Origin: Hericium rajendrae | Taxonomy: Eukaryota > Basidiomycota > Agaricomycetes > Russulales > Hericiaceae | DNA length: 64,000 nt | Direction of reading: 5' to 3' | Assembly: GCA_033439255.1 (NCBI GenBank) | Contig: JAVRDV010000016.1 | Span: forward strand, 620,001-684,000 | In this document: positions 54,480 to 64,000 of the stretch, in pieces | How the letters are laid out: the number at the start of each line of letters is the position of its first letter | How positions within the stretch are numbered: position 1 is the first letter of the stretch | Notes under the pieces: model-generated | Told to the model about the DNA's origin: nothing | What the model saw: only the letters and a program-made list of their open reading frames with translations | The model's database searches: none | Program-made: the position numbers and the translations under genes

Positions 54480-55704
54480 ATGCAAGGTAGGCTCAAGTCT
54501 TCATACTGATCAGCCAGGTAGCTTATATTTGATACAGGCTTCAACAAATACTACCCACCTGATTACGATGGGGAGAAACACAAGAGTTTGAATGCTTATA
54601 GAGGTGCGTATTCGGCCGTTTGCTTAAGAGTTGCATGTCACTCATTCACTACGGCAGGAAAGCATGCGCTCGGTGACAGGGCACGAAAGATAGGCGAAGG
54701 GATCCTCATCACGAGATTCGAGCTTCCCTTCAACATCTGGTGGTATGTCTCTAGATCACTACATGGCGGATTCTGTCTGACACTTCTTTCAGCGGGACTT
54801 GCAATGCCCACATCGGTATGGGCGTGCGTTACAACGCCGAGAAGAAGAAGATAGGGAACTACTATTCGACCCCCATCTTCTCGTTCAGATGCAAATGCCA
54901 TTTGTGCAGTGGCTGGTTCGAGATCCAGACGGATCCAAAGGTACGCAGTGTCTCTACCTCTCGAGTTCGGTGACTGAGACTACAACTTTGATAGAACACA
55001 CGTTATGTCGTTACGTCGGGAGCACGACAGAAGGACGAGGACTGGGATCCTGAAGAGAATGGTGGCTACGCTGTTCATGGTGCGTCTGCCAGACTTCCTG
55101 CGATTCATATTGATGCTAACTTGCGACAGACACCGAGGGCAAAGCCGAAGGAGTAGACCCCCTCGTTGCCCTAGAGAAGACGACCGAAGCTCGCGACAAC
55201 GTCACCAAAATCCAAGCCCCGCGGCTCGAGCAGCTCCAGGACGTCTCCGACCACTACGGTGCCGATCCATACTCCCTCTCGCGCCTCGTGCGCAAGCGTT
55301 TCCGCGAGGAGAAGAAGATCGAGAAGCGCAAAGCAGAGGCCGACGACGGGATCAAGAAGCGCTACGGCCTGCCGTCTGAGCTCGCGCTGATACGCGACGA
55401 CGAGGAGACGCTCGCCGCGGCGAAGGACGAGTGGGAGCGGGGCCGCGCCGCGCGCCTCGAAGACGCCAAGCGCCGCAAAGTGACGCTCGATGCGCCGGTT
55501 CTCCCATCTGGGTCTTCGCGACCGCGCATCTCGGCATCAGGCTCTGCGACGACGTCCTCAAAGGCAGCGTCTTCGTCGGCTCTGAATAGCCTCCGAAGCC
55601 GTATACTCTCAAATTCTTCACGACAATCCGATCCATTTGCCATGTCCTCCCGACAGAAACCACCAGACACCAGGCTGGCGGGTATCACACTGCGGCGAGA
55701 TTGA
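54480..55704 (+). CDS. YJU2/CWC16-family splicing factor (CCDC130/YJU2B)
   Basis: Nuclear splicing factor of the YJU2 family that acts around the catalytic spliceosome. The first exon is only ATG CAA G (54480), then GFNKYYPPDYDGEKHKSLNA and RGKHALGDRARKIGEGILIT. The zinc-binding core is IWCGTCNAHIGMGVRYNAEK, KKIGNYYSTPIFSFRCKCHL and CSGWFEIQTDPKN, giving paired Cys motifs (CGTC and CKCHLC). RYVVTSGARQKDEDWDPEEN and a DPLVALEKTTEARDNV helix follow, then a charged coiled coil (RKRFREEKKIEKRKAEADDG) and YGLPSELALIRDDEETLAAA. The Ser-rich tail ends LAGITLRRD at 55704. This order fits the CCDC130 branch rather than YJU2 proper. The YGLPSEL motif is conserved. No frame errors. Divergent from RPS20, 255 bp between starts. 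Confidence 0.9.
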
Positions 55705-56237
55705 CGAGCACGTGGAGTGAAGGTATTTAATCTGTAGCAGTAATCTGGAATTTGTATTATGTATTCCATTATATACCATCGCGTGTATCGCATCACTTGC
55801 TTCAAATCCCGAGCTCCTTCCAGTTATCGTCAGGAGTGATGTCTTGTAGCACAAGATCCCGACCCTCTGCAGATAATCTCTTTCAGATTACCTTCACCGG
55901 CACATCGCTTGAACTACGAACGCTGAGGAACAGTTCTCAGGACAAATTCTCAGGACAACGCTGGAGCAGCAGTGAGATGGCCACAGTCGGTATCGATAGC
56001 AAGCACACAACATTAATGATACACAGGACACGAGACAATCAAAAAGGGGTGCAGTGAGAAGTAGAAGCGGGATGGGGATGAGGGGAGTTGGTAACAAAGA
56101 AGTACAATGAGAAAAGCTAACTAAATCCAGACTAGAACATACCGTAGAATAAATCACAACACGGGGAGAGAGATGAGAGAACAAAGAAAAGGAAACCAAT
56201 AGATAGCAACCGTAAAGATATAGCATGGGAGATCCTT
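55705..56237. other. Convergent intergenic region
   Basis: 533 bp between the end of the splicing-factor gene (+) and the end of SWI1 (-). A 132-codon minus-strand open frame here is Leu/Ser/Cys-rich and is the antisense or 3' flank of SWI1, not a credible gene. Confidence 0.45.
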
Positions 56238-59200
56238 CTATGAGGTGCGAATGGCCCAATCCATTTGCGGCATTGGTTGGTCCCATTTCCAATCAGTTCC
56301 CTGGTAGTATGCAGATTCCCCGCCGTCAATTTCCTTCCAAGGGCCTAGGCGCAGATCGACGTCACCAAAGTCATCGCTCTTAGCATCGGCGATCCTTGGT
56401 GAGGATCCCGTCGTGCCTGAGGGATGAGCTGCTGCGTCAGTCTCCGAACCCGATCCAGGGCTTGGGTTTGTGGACGATGCAGCAACCAAATCCGGCGTCG
56501 GCGCCTTTGATCCAGCTGCATCGTCGTCCATGGGATACGAAGAGAAGTCAAAAAACTCGATAAGCGGGTCTGTCACAGGCATGGAGGTGGAGGGAGGAGA
56601 GACTGGCGCTGCAGCAGCATGGTCTGCGATGGACAACATGGACGGCTCGCCAAGATCAGGAAACGACCCTAGGATGGCATCCAACGATTCCGAGATATCG
56701 GAAGTGATCGTAGATTCTTGACCTTCCCCCGCAGTCGCCATCTTGATGAGCTCCTGCATCTGTTCAAGGAAGGCAATGGCGTCCTCGTCGGTCTTCGTGT
56801 TTTCTACCTCCTCCTTCCGCTTCTGCACGGCCTCGCACGGCGGTCCGTCCCACTCTGACTTGATCCTTTTTGGCGATGGAGCAGAAGGCGGAGACATGTG
56901 GCCCTCGCTGCCGGGCGTCTCCTCTTCTCGAGGGCGCTTGGCGCCACCACTCTTCGTCTCTACCTTCACATCCGTCTTCATCGGTTCAGCTTTGGACTCT
57001 ACTGGCGTCTCAGCTGCGGGAGTGGAAGCAGTGTCTGAAGCTAATGGCCCGGCTTTTGACGGCTTGCGACGTGGAGTAGGCTTCGGCTTGGGTGGTGCCT
57101 TTGCTTTGGGAGACTTGGGCGTTTGAGGCGACGCGGCAGTCACTGACGGCGTGGCAACTTGAGCCGTCGGGGTCGAAGCAGCAGCCGGTGGCGTTGCCAT
57201 TGCGGCAGGTGTCGACGCCGAAGGACCCGAAGCGTGGGTCTGCGGAGGCTTTCTCCTGTTGGCAGGTTGGGATATAGGGACTTGACGTTGAGGAGCGGGT
57301 GGGACGGTAGATGGTGCTGGCTGAGCCTGAGGGGGATGTTGGGGCACAGGAAGGGTCTGAGGCTGTGGGACGGGGTGCTGCATGGAAGGACCAGGAGGGG
57401 GACCACTGGGCGGCTGTCTGCCCTGGTTACCGGACAAGGCCAGCATCATCTGCGCAAAGCTGGTATTGGCTTGCAGCACTTGCTGGTACATTGACCGAAT
57501 GCCGTTGAGATCCAATATATAGCGAGGGCTTTGCATGCCACATTGTTGCCGCTGATACTTTGCGGTAATCGACTGTCGCAATTACATTAGCTTAAGCATC
57601 GAGATGAAAGACGAGACAATGAACGCACGATAACAATGAGCTTCTTTATGTGGGTGTCACGCGCTTGAGGCGGAATCATGGTGAAAAGCATCGGCAACTT
57701 TTGCTCCAGGTCACCGACCAGCAAGTACAATCGCTCCAAAGCTTCGTTGTAGGATGCACGCTGAACCTCCGGAATGGTGTGGGTGTTGACAGTATCGAGG
57801 TCTTACGACACACGTCAGCTAGAATTAACTAGCCAAAAAAGCAGACGTACTCTTACTGCACAGCCACTGCTGCCTGTATCCGTTGATGAAGCTGATCGCT
57901 TCCTTCACTTGCTCCTCAGTCGGGCGTCGTGCTGTCGGATGCATGCCAGGTTGTGGCCTTTGCTGGACAGGCTGTTGCTGTTGGGCGCCAGACATACGAC
58001 CCGAAAACCGTGCCGCCATATTCATCCCGTTCATGTTCATCTGCTGCATCTGCAGGAGCTGCGCCGGCGTCGGCTGGTTTGACTGCCCAGGGACGCCATT
58101 CATCATCACCGGCATGCTTGTCTGAGAATGTATGGACTGCTGTGATCCTTGCGCACCGCCATACGATTGCATGCTGGAATTGATACCGAAGCGTTGCTGC
58201 TGCTGTGCCGACGCCTGACTCATTTGGGGTACTTGTCCAGGCTGCTGAGAGGGGGACATAGACGGCTGGCCATTCTGAGGAGGCATCAGCCCTCCCATAC
58301 CGGGCTTATTTCTGGCCCCGAGCCCGCCACGGAACTCCTGTTGACTTTGCAGGTTTCGTTTCAACTGCTCGCGATGTAACTCGACGAAGTTGATCATCGG
58401 CTCTTGCAGACCCTGCCGCCGCATATCCGCTTCGGAGGTGTGCGCATACGATATGAGAGTGTTCATGACATGAGTCGGGAGCACGTTAGGATTTAGCGCC
58501 TGCATGGACGTCTGTCCGTTGGACATGTTCTGCTGGTGGACTGGGGGTTGCTGAGGGGATGCTTGCGGCGGCGGCGGCGGCGGTTGCTGCTGTTGTGGTT
58601 GCTGGTTTCTAAAGGCAGTCAAGTTTTTTCGCCGAGCGTCGACAAACATGTTCACGTAAAATCCGTCAAACATGGCAAGATAAGTTTGGTAAACATGCTC
58701 GAGGTGCTTGGCGACAGTAGGGCTTGATCTTGGTGGCTCGGTTTCGCTACCGGGGAATTGCACCCAGCCGAGACGAGCGCCAATGACAGGCCAAAGACCA
58801 CGCTTAGTAACCTAGAAACGTTGTGTCAAATGAGCTACGGGCATGGCGAATAGAAAAAGAAGGCTAATCACGCTGAGAAACCCGCCGTTTGAGAAAACGG
58901 CAACGTGCAGCGGGTACAGATTGATAGGTCGACCCTCTATGGTCATGTGGCGCTCATCGAGTTGTAGCTTCTGCGAGTTCGCAAATTGCTTCCAGATCAC
59001 GTGAAACCTCTGCTCGTTGATCGGTGGTGGCAGACCTTGTTGGGTCTGATGCTCTTGCAAAGCCAGTTGCTGAGGTTGACGTTGAGGGGACTGATGAGAC
59101 TGCGACTGACCTCCACCACTTGGCCCTGTAAGTTGGTACCGAAGGGAGCACCTTTGGGCGTGGTACTGGCGTTCATGTGAGGCGACATCTGGTTGCCATT

Positions 59201-60772
59201 CATCGACTGGGGAACAGCTACTGGCGCCATCGGTTGCTGATGAGGAGTGGAAATCTGACGCTGAGGCGGACCTTGATGCGCCTGCTGCGAACGAAGGGAC
59301 GAGCTGGTCTGGATATTCTGCGGAAGCTTGGCAGGACCCGCGAACAGATCCGCAGGCCGTCCTGTCGCAACCAACCATGCCGGATTGGTTGTTCCATTCT
59401 GTAGATATTGAGGCGGTAGGCCATCCCCTCTGCCCGAACTCGTGAGTCTCTCTTCCCACTCGTGAGCTAGATTTAAGACTCACCTCGAACCGTCCTGGCG
59501 CTGCTTCGAAAGAACCAACTGCACCCGTCGTTCAATCCCTCGCATGTTCTCGATCTCTCTCTGCAGTATCTGAATCTGGTGTGGTACTGCAGGATTTGAC
59601 ATACTAGCGGGGTCGCTAGAAAGTGCAGACATCCTGGCTTCACGATCATGAATTTGCTGCTTTATTGTAGTGAGCGTCTGCGTGAGATCGTTGACACCCA
59701 TCTTGGGATTCGCTTGCTCAGGATGTTGAGCTTGCATGCCAGACGATACTTGCAGTGGGGCCGGGTTAGGGGAACTGTGAAGATCCTGAGGGCCTGGACC
59801 TGTCGAGTGAGGAAACATTCCCGGAGATTGAGTCGACATCTGGCCCGGCTGAGGGCCAGGCTGTTGCGGGTGCGGCTGTTGACCCATACGAGAGGCGAGA
59901 GCCCCCATGGGACCGTTCTGCGCCTGTTGGTTATGGGCGACCATGAGTTCGAACTGACGCGACATCGGATTCCCTTGGGCCTGGAGCGCCTGCATGAGAG
60001 CATTGCCGTTCGGTTGACCCTGGTTGCGGGCGGCGTGAAAAGCAGCCTGTGCCTGTGCCATACCGGCGTTGCCTACACCAGAGAAGTTGGGTGGCATCTG
60101 CTGACCGTGAGGCGACTCGTGGAAACCTTGCGATGACGACGATTGTAAGGATCCTGGTGTGAGATTGAATGGTTGTTGACCCATCTGCGCGTTCATACGA
60201 AGATTTTGGTTTCGAAGAAAGTCCGCCATCTGAGCGCAAAGACCGGTAAGCACAAAAGATCGCTCAAAACTGCAGGAGATGTGAGAGCCTGGCTGCGCCA
60301 CTGCTGACTAATCAGACCCTCCGCACGTCAGGGCAGCGGATTCCGAAGAGCGATCTATAGGGAGCCAGTGCGCGCAGAACTTAGGAAAGCGAGTGAAGTG
60401 AATGCGTTAAGAGAGCTTCGAAACCGAAGCTATCGCAACGGCGGGAGGTAGTAGAATAGAGAAGAAGTCGAGAAACGGTAGAAGAAGGCGATGCACGACA
60501 AAACGGCACGGACTGGATGGGGACATGGGCAGCAAAAGATGACTTGCCTGGGGGTTCACGTTCACAGGCATCATATCGCCGTTGGATGTGTTGAATTGTT
60601 GTTGCATCTGCTGCCACATCCTGCCATGCTCCGGATTGGTGAGACCACCAATGGTGGTCTGCGCATCGACCTGCTGCTGGGACTGCGGCTGTGGTTGCCC
60701 CTGTTGAGACATCAGAGCAGGGTTGAAGTTTGGAGGCATCATTGGATATCCATTGGGGATGCGATCTGCCAT
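56238..60772 (-). CDS. SWI1: Swi1, ARID subunit of SWI/SNF chromatin remodeller
   Basis: Start MADRIPNGYPMMPPNFNPAL (60772), stop at 56240-56238. Long Gln/Pro/Met/Ser-rich N-terminus (QSSSSQGFHESPHGQQMPPN, NGPMGALASRMGQQPHPQQP), a helix DREARMSALSSDP...IQILQREIENMRGIERRVQL, and then the ARID/BRIGHT DNA-binding domain: QRFHVIWKQFANSQKLQL, EGRPINLYPLHVAVFSNGGF, intron, VTKRGLWPVIGARLGWVQFP, TVAKHLEHVYQTYLAMFDGF. Downstream come poly-Pro/Gln, FINGYRQQWLC, then the fungal Swi1 C-terminal region EVQRASYNEALERLYLLVGD, LEQKLPMLFTMIPPQARDTH, YQQVLQANTSFAQMMLALSG. The tail is Lys/Pro/Ala-rich and acidic. Intron 1 (60547-60230) begins GCAAGT, a good GC donor. One base seems missing in CCC 59124-59126. 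The poly-Gln/Asn character is the property that gives yeast Swi1 prion behaviour; not claimed here. Confidence 0.9.
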
Positions 60773-63342
60773 CGCTCGAGAAGGGGGAAGGGGGGAATCC
60801 GGGGTAAGGCCCGGGGCGGGGGAGGAGCGGGCGGCGAGGACCGCAATCAGCTGAGGACACGAATGACGACGAGGAGGTGATCAGCGACGCTGTCGAGGGG
60901 GGGCGGGAAAGGCGGGAAGGGCGGGATACGACGGGGGGATGGTGGTGGGAGGGAGAAGGCGAGGCGGGAGAGATGTGTGACGGCCAGAAGCTGTTATCCC
61001 TACACCGCGGAGTTGAAATACTTTATATATTATATATCCTCTTATTGTCCGTTACCTCCAGTTGTTGCCGTCCCTCCCTTCTTGTCTCCTACATACAACC
61101 CCTCCGTACTCATCTGTGATTGCTTTCTTATTCTACACGGACCTATACCCACATAACAACAGCCCTCGAGTAAGACTGGTCTGTGCAGAAATCCCGCGGC
61201 ATCCGTCTTCGGCATCTCGATAACTCTTATCATATTATGTAATCCAACGCCGACGCGTCGCATTGAATGTGCCCGCCGCCATTATGATTCCGCCGCGACT
61301 GTCGTGCGCCGCAGCGACCGCCTGCGATCTGCGCCTAATGGTAAGAGTCATTATGGGGTCACGTTCGGTCGATTTTTCATATCTTCGTGTTGATCCAGAC
61401 GCTCTTACTGAGCGGGACAATCGTCACATCTAAATCTGTATGCTGGGTGCCGCCGCCGTCGAGGTCGCACTTGGGCCTTTGCCGCCTTCAGATTATCCGT
61501 CTTCCAGGCTAGTTTCTTTTCATCTTCTGTCGCTTTCCTGTACCTTCATCTGTCTAGCATTATAACCGACGTAGGCAAGGTCTTGTACCTCCACAGGTGT
61601 GACTCAAATTGCTGCGTCCTCATCGGCCGTATGATCCTGCACCTGACCGCTGCGTCTGTCACTCTCACGAATGTGACTGCGTCCACAGCTTGCTGAGGTC
61701 CATCCGCGTCTCCTCAGCTAAGTTCCGAGCGCCGCTTTCCGGTACGCCCTCACTCCTTCATACCCGTAACCCGATGCGCTGACGCCGTTGCTAGCGCCTG
61801 TCTTCGTGATGTCAGGGCACAGCCCAACTCGCGCCGGTCTGCCATGGTCCATCATGATTCCGTCAAGCCATGGCCCGCCGCGATCGCTCTACAATCAATT
61901 CGTATCCGAGCGTGCTCGTCGTTCGCGCATTTCTGCAATGATTATAAGTACGACGTCGTACATGAGACGGTATTCTTCTTATTTGCTTGCATGCTGATCA
62001 TGCTGGGTAGTCAAGTCCAGAGTTCCTTTGTTCTTGTACACTGCTTGGGTTCGCTCGCAAGCAGAGCTTTGATGACAGCGTTTTCGGCTGCTCTCGTGCT
62101 GAAGGACATCTACCATCACCCGAGGGCTATCATCACAAGTCGCAGCACAACGCCACCGCATCCGAGGAAACTGCACCATCCCCAGATCATGGCTTTCGCA
62201 CCGACATGCCCGACTGCTTGTCGGTCCGGTCCAAGCATCAAACAGCATTAAACGTTGCCCACGGGGCGCTTCGTCGCATCGTGGCAGTTAAGTGGCTTAC
62301 ATTTACTGCCACTCTCGCCTTATTCTTCGAAGCTTGTAGCATTCGGAATTCCAGATGCTGTCGGGTGACGCCGCCTGCGCCCAGCCGGCCTTGTCCGGAG
62401 AACAATACCGGTGTTGAGGTTGCCACCTCAGCCCCACAGCGTCCCGCTGTCAGCTGTCGCAGTGTCCTCGAGCTCATCTCAACGTGTTGATTTCCGGTCG
62501 TTGTCCAGATCCATTTACGGACCTCGCCATCCAGCTTGATCTCCGCAGGACCACGAAAGGTTTCGCGAGCTCGTACCGCGTGTGTCACCTTCAGCTCCCG
62601 TGACTTCTGCATTATCGAAGCGCTCGCACGAACGCAATGACAATTGGCCTCCTCGTGGCAACATAGGCTTCTGGAATCAGCCAGCTGGCTTGCAAAGCGA
62701 AAAAGGTCATTGATAATCCTAAGGATAATACAGGATAGAGAACGCGACGGATTATTGCTGGCTTGCCTTCATAATGACGCGCGTGTCACTTCTTCGGGCA
62801 GCAGCTCGTGGTCCATACGAGGGTGCGATCACGCAAAACGATCCTTCTGCATCCATGATGGAAGTCTCGCCGACGTTCTCTTACGTGTATTCAGGACCGA
62901 TATTGCTCCTGCGAATCAAGACATCCCATCGTACCGCTGGAAGTGGATCGAGCGCTGTAACAACCATTTTTTGGCTGCAATTAAATGATAAGCTAACGCG
63001 TTCAGAGGCAAAATAAGGTACTGTGACCACTTATGCAAGTAATACTAATGAGAGCGCTAGGAAGAAAAAGCATCTGTGCAAAAGGGATTGTTGGACGAGT
63101 CAAAATAAACTAAGCGATAGTCCGCTCAGGGCAAGTACTTATCCACATGACGCTGTTCTTGACCAGAAAAAGATGCAGCATGTCGGATAAAGCTGCGCTC
63201 GGACCACGGAATGTCGCGCTGAAGACGGCATAAATGCGATGGGAGAATGATGAAGAATTGGGAATCACCACAACACTAAATCGTTGTCATTACCGACTTC
63301 ACAGATCCGGAAAATCTACAAGAACAAGACATCCGAACGGGA
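60773..63342. other. 2.57 kb gene-poor region upstream of SWI1
   Basis: The SWI1 promoter with a G-rich block (60880-60960, long G tracts on the plus strand) is followed by sequence with only short open frames. The longest are 135 codons on plus (61844-62251) and 124 codons on minus (62612-62241, MQKSRELKVTHAVRARETFR). Neither has a recognisable motif, introns with matching phase, or a neighbour suggesting a role, so neither is annotated as a gene. AT-rich from about 62950 on. No transposon ends recognised. Confidence 0.45.
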
Positions 63343-64000
63343 CTATTCGTGCAATCCACCATCCACGCTGTACTACACGTATCGAGAAGACATGATTCAG
63401 AACAAGAGAACTCATAAAGAAACGGGTGACCTACGATCTGCCCTGTGATATAGCTAGCTTTCTCCGACGCTAAGAAAGACACAAGATTCGCAACGTCTTG
63501 TGGCTGTCCCGGGCGCAGCAATGGGATGTTGCCAAATCTCTATACAGTTGTGAGACGTCATCTTCTCGGAGAACAAGGCAGTTTACCTGGCGGAATTCCT
63601 CCAAGACCAATCCATTATTCTTGGCTGCATCATCCACTAAGACAGTATACATGAGCTGCTATTCCGCACCGATGGACCATTCTACTGACGCATGGGTGTG
63701 ATAGTGGGTCCCGGAGCGTACGCATTTACGGTGATATTATGTTTTGCCAGCTCCAGGGCTTGAAGTCGTCAATGCCTAGACAGTCATCCTAGGAAGAAAC
63801 TACGAATTACCTGCACCTCGCGTCATACCCGACACTGCGAACTTCGACGCGACGTATGGGATTTCGTCCGCACAGGCCTGCTTCCCCACCCCGGAACTGG
63901 CACCTGTGAAGGATTGAAGGATTAACACATCATACTTCTAGTATTTACTGCGGATCGGACGGTCGTACCAATGATACGACCCCCACGACCTTGCGCTATC
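63343..64000 (-). CDS. Short-chain dehydrogenase/reductase, 3' part (cut by window end)
   Basis: Minus-strand gene whose 5' end lies beyond 64000. Visible exons: [10 protein letters not shown], then [20 protein letters not shown] with the active-site Tyr-x3-Lys ([16 protein letters not shown]). Next is [17 protein letters not shown], then [51 protein letters not shown] and the last exon SVDGGLHE (TAG at 63345-63343). This is the C-terminal two thirds of a classical SDR: NAG-like VNAYAPGP, the P-G-(x)n motif after the active site, and the family terminus ITGQxxxVDGG. Several 50-60 nt introns are seen. The join after TPM does not give a clean phase, possibly a one-base error. Substrate cannot be inferred; the cofactor motif is outside the window. 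Confidence 0.82.

Noticed and set aside
57825-58763. Poly-Gln/Pro region of SWI1 as a separate repeat element
   Set aside because: The Gln/Pro runs are in frame within a conserved ARID protein and are normal for Swi1.
1-64000. CRISPR arrays, tRNA or rRNA genes, prophage or transposase genes
   Set aside because: No direct-repeat array, no transposase or reverse-transcriptase motifs, and no tRNA-like cloverleaf that I could support by eye; the genome is eukaryotic.

Overview
The window is nuclear DNA from a filamentous basidiomycete, most likely an Agaricomycete of polypore type. The evidence is dense protein-coding genes on both strands, many short GT-AG introns of about 45-70 nt, GC-rich coding DNA, and a fungal gene set: eIF6, Npr3, a fused biotin BIO3-BIO1 gene, Swi1, Nup159, and an F-box/LRR protein of the kind expanded in mushrooms. 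I see no rRNA, tRNA, CRISPR, prophage or bacterial operon. All identifications rest on recognising motifs; no database search was run.

Layout. 0-5.6 kb: two copies of a small Tyr/Ser/Gly-rich protein gene, a decayed aldo/keto reductase relic, then a full aldo/keto reductase. 5.6-16.4 kb: NDUFAF7-type mitochondrial methyltransferase, divergent TIF6 (eIF6), a long disordered protein with a C-terminal AhpC/TSA (thioredoxin-like) domain, an unassigned acidic protein, and a monocarboxylate-type MFS transporter. 18.2-27.1 kb: NPR3, FRA10AC1, an AVT3-type amino-acid transporter, and an F-box protein. 27.1-35.3 kb: a repeat-bearing patch, isoprenylcysteine methyltransferase (STE14), SDE2, SEC61 beta, the biotin bifunctional gene, and a Nudix CoA diphosphatase. 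35.7-49.5 kb: an unassigned coiled-coil protein, a multipass membrane protein, pICln, Nup159/Nup214, and an SH3 protein. 49.9-64 kb: inositol polyphosphate 5-phosphatase, RPS20, a YJU2/CCDC130 splicing factor, SWI1, a 2.6 kb gene-poor stretch, and the 3' part of a short-chain dehydrogenase cut by the window end.

Functional grouping. The window is not a metabolic cluster. It is a run of housekeeping genes: RNA splicing (pICln, SDE2, FRA10AC1, YJU2B), ribosome biogenesis (TIF6, RPS20), nutrient signalling and vacuolar transport (NPR3, AVT3), and nuclear pore and chromatin (NUP159, SWI1). Oxidoreductases and one transporter are interspersed. Several gene pairs are divergent with very short shared upstream regions (SDE2/SEC61B, NDUFAF7/TIF6, FRA10AC1/AVT3, NUP159/SH3, RPS20/YJU2B).

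The most important caveat is that at least ten clearly conserved genes are interrupted by single-base frame changes, mostly a missing base in a homopolymer. This looks like a consensus-sequence problem rather than mass pseudogenisation, and every frame-dependent statement here should be read with it in mind. The most unusual biological signals are a cluster of short perfect hairpins that overwrites the 3' end of the STE14 gene, a spliced upstream ORF whose stop overlaps the RPS20 start as ATGA, and the reductase relic beside its intact relative.
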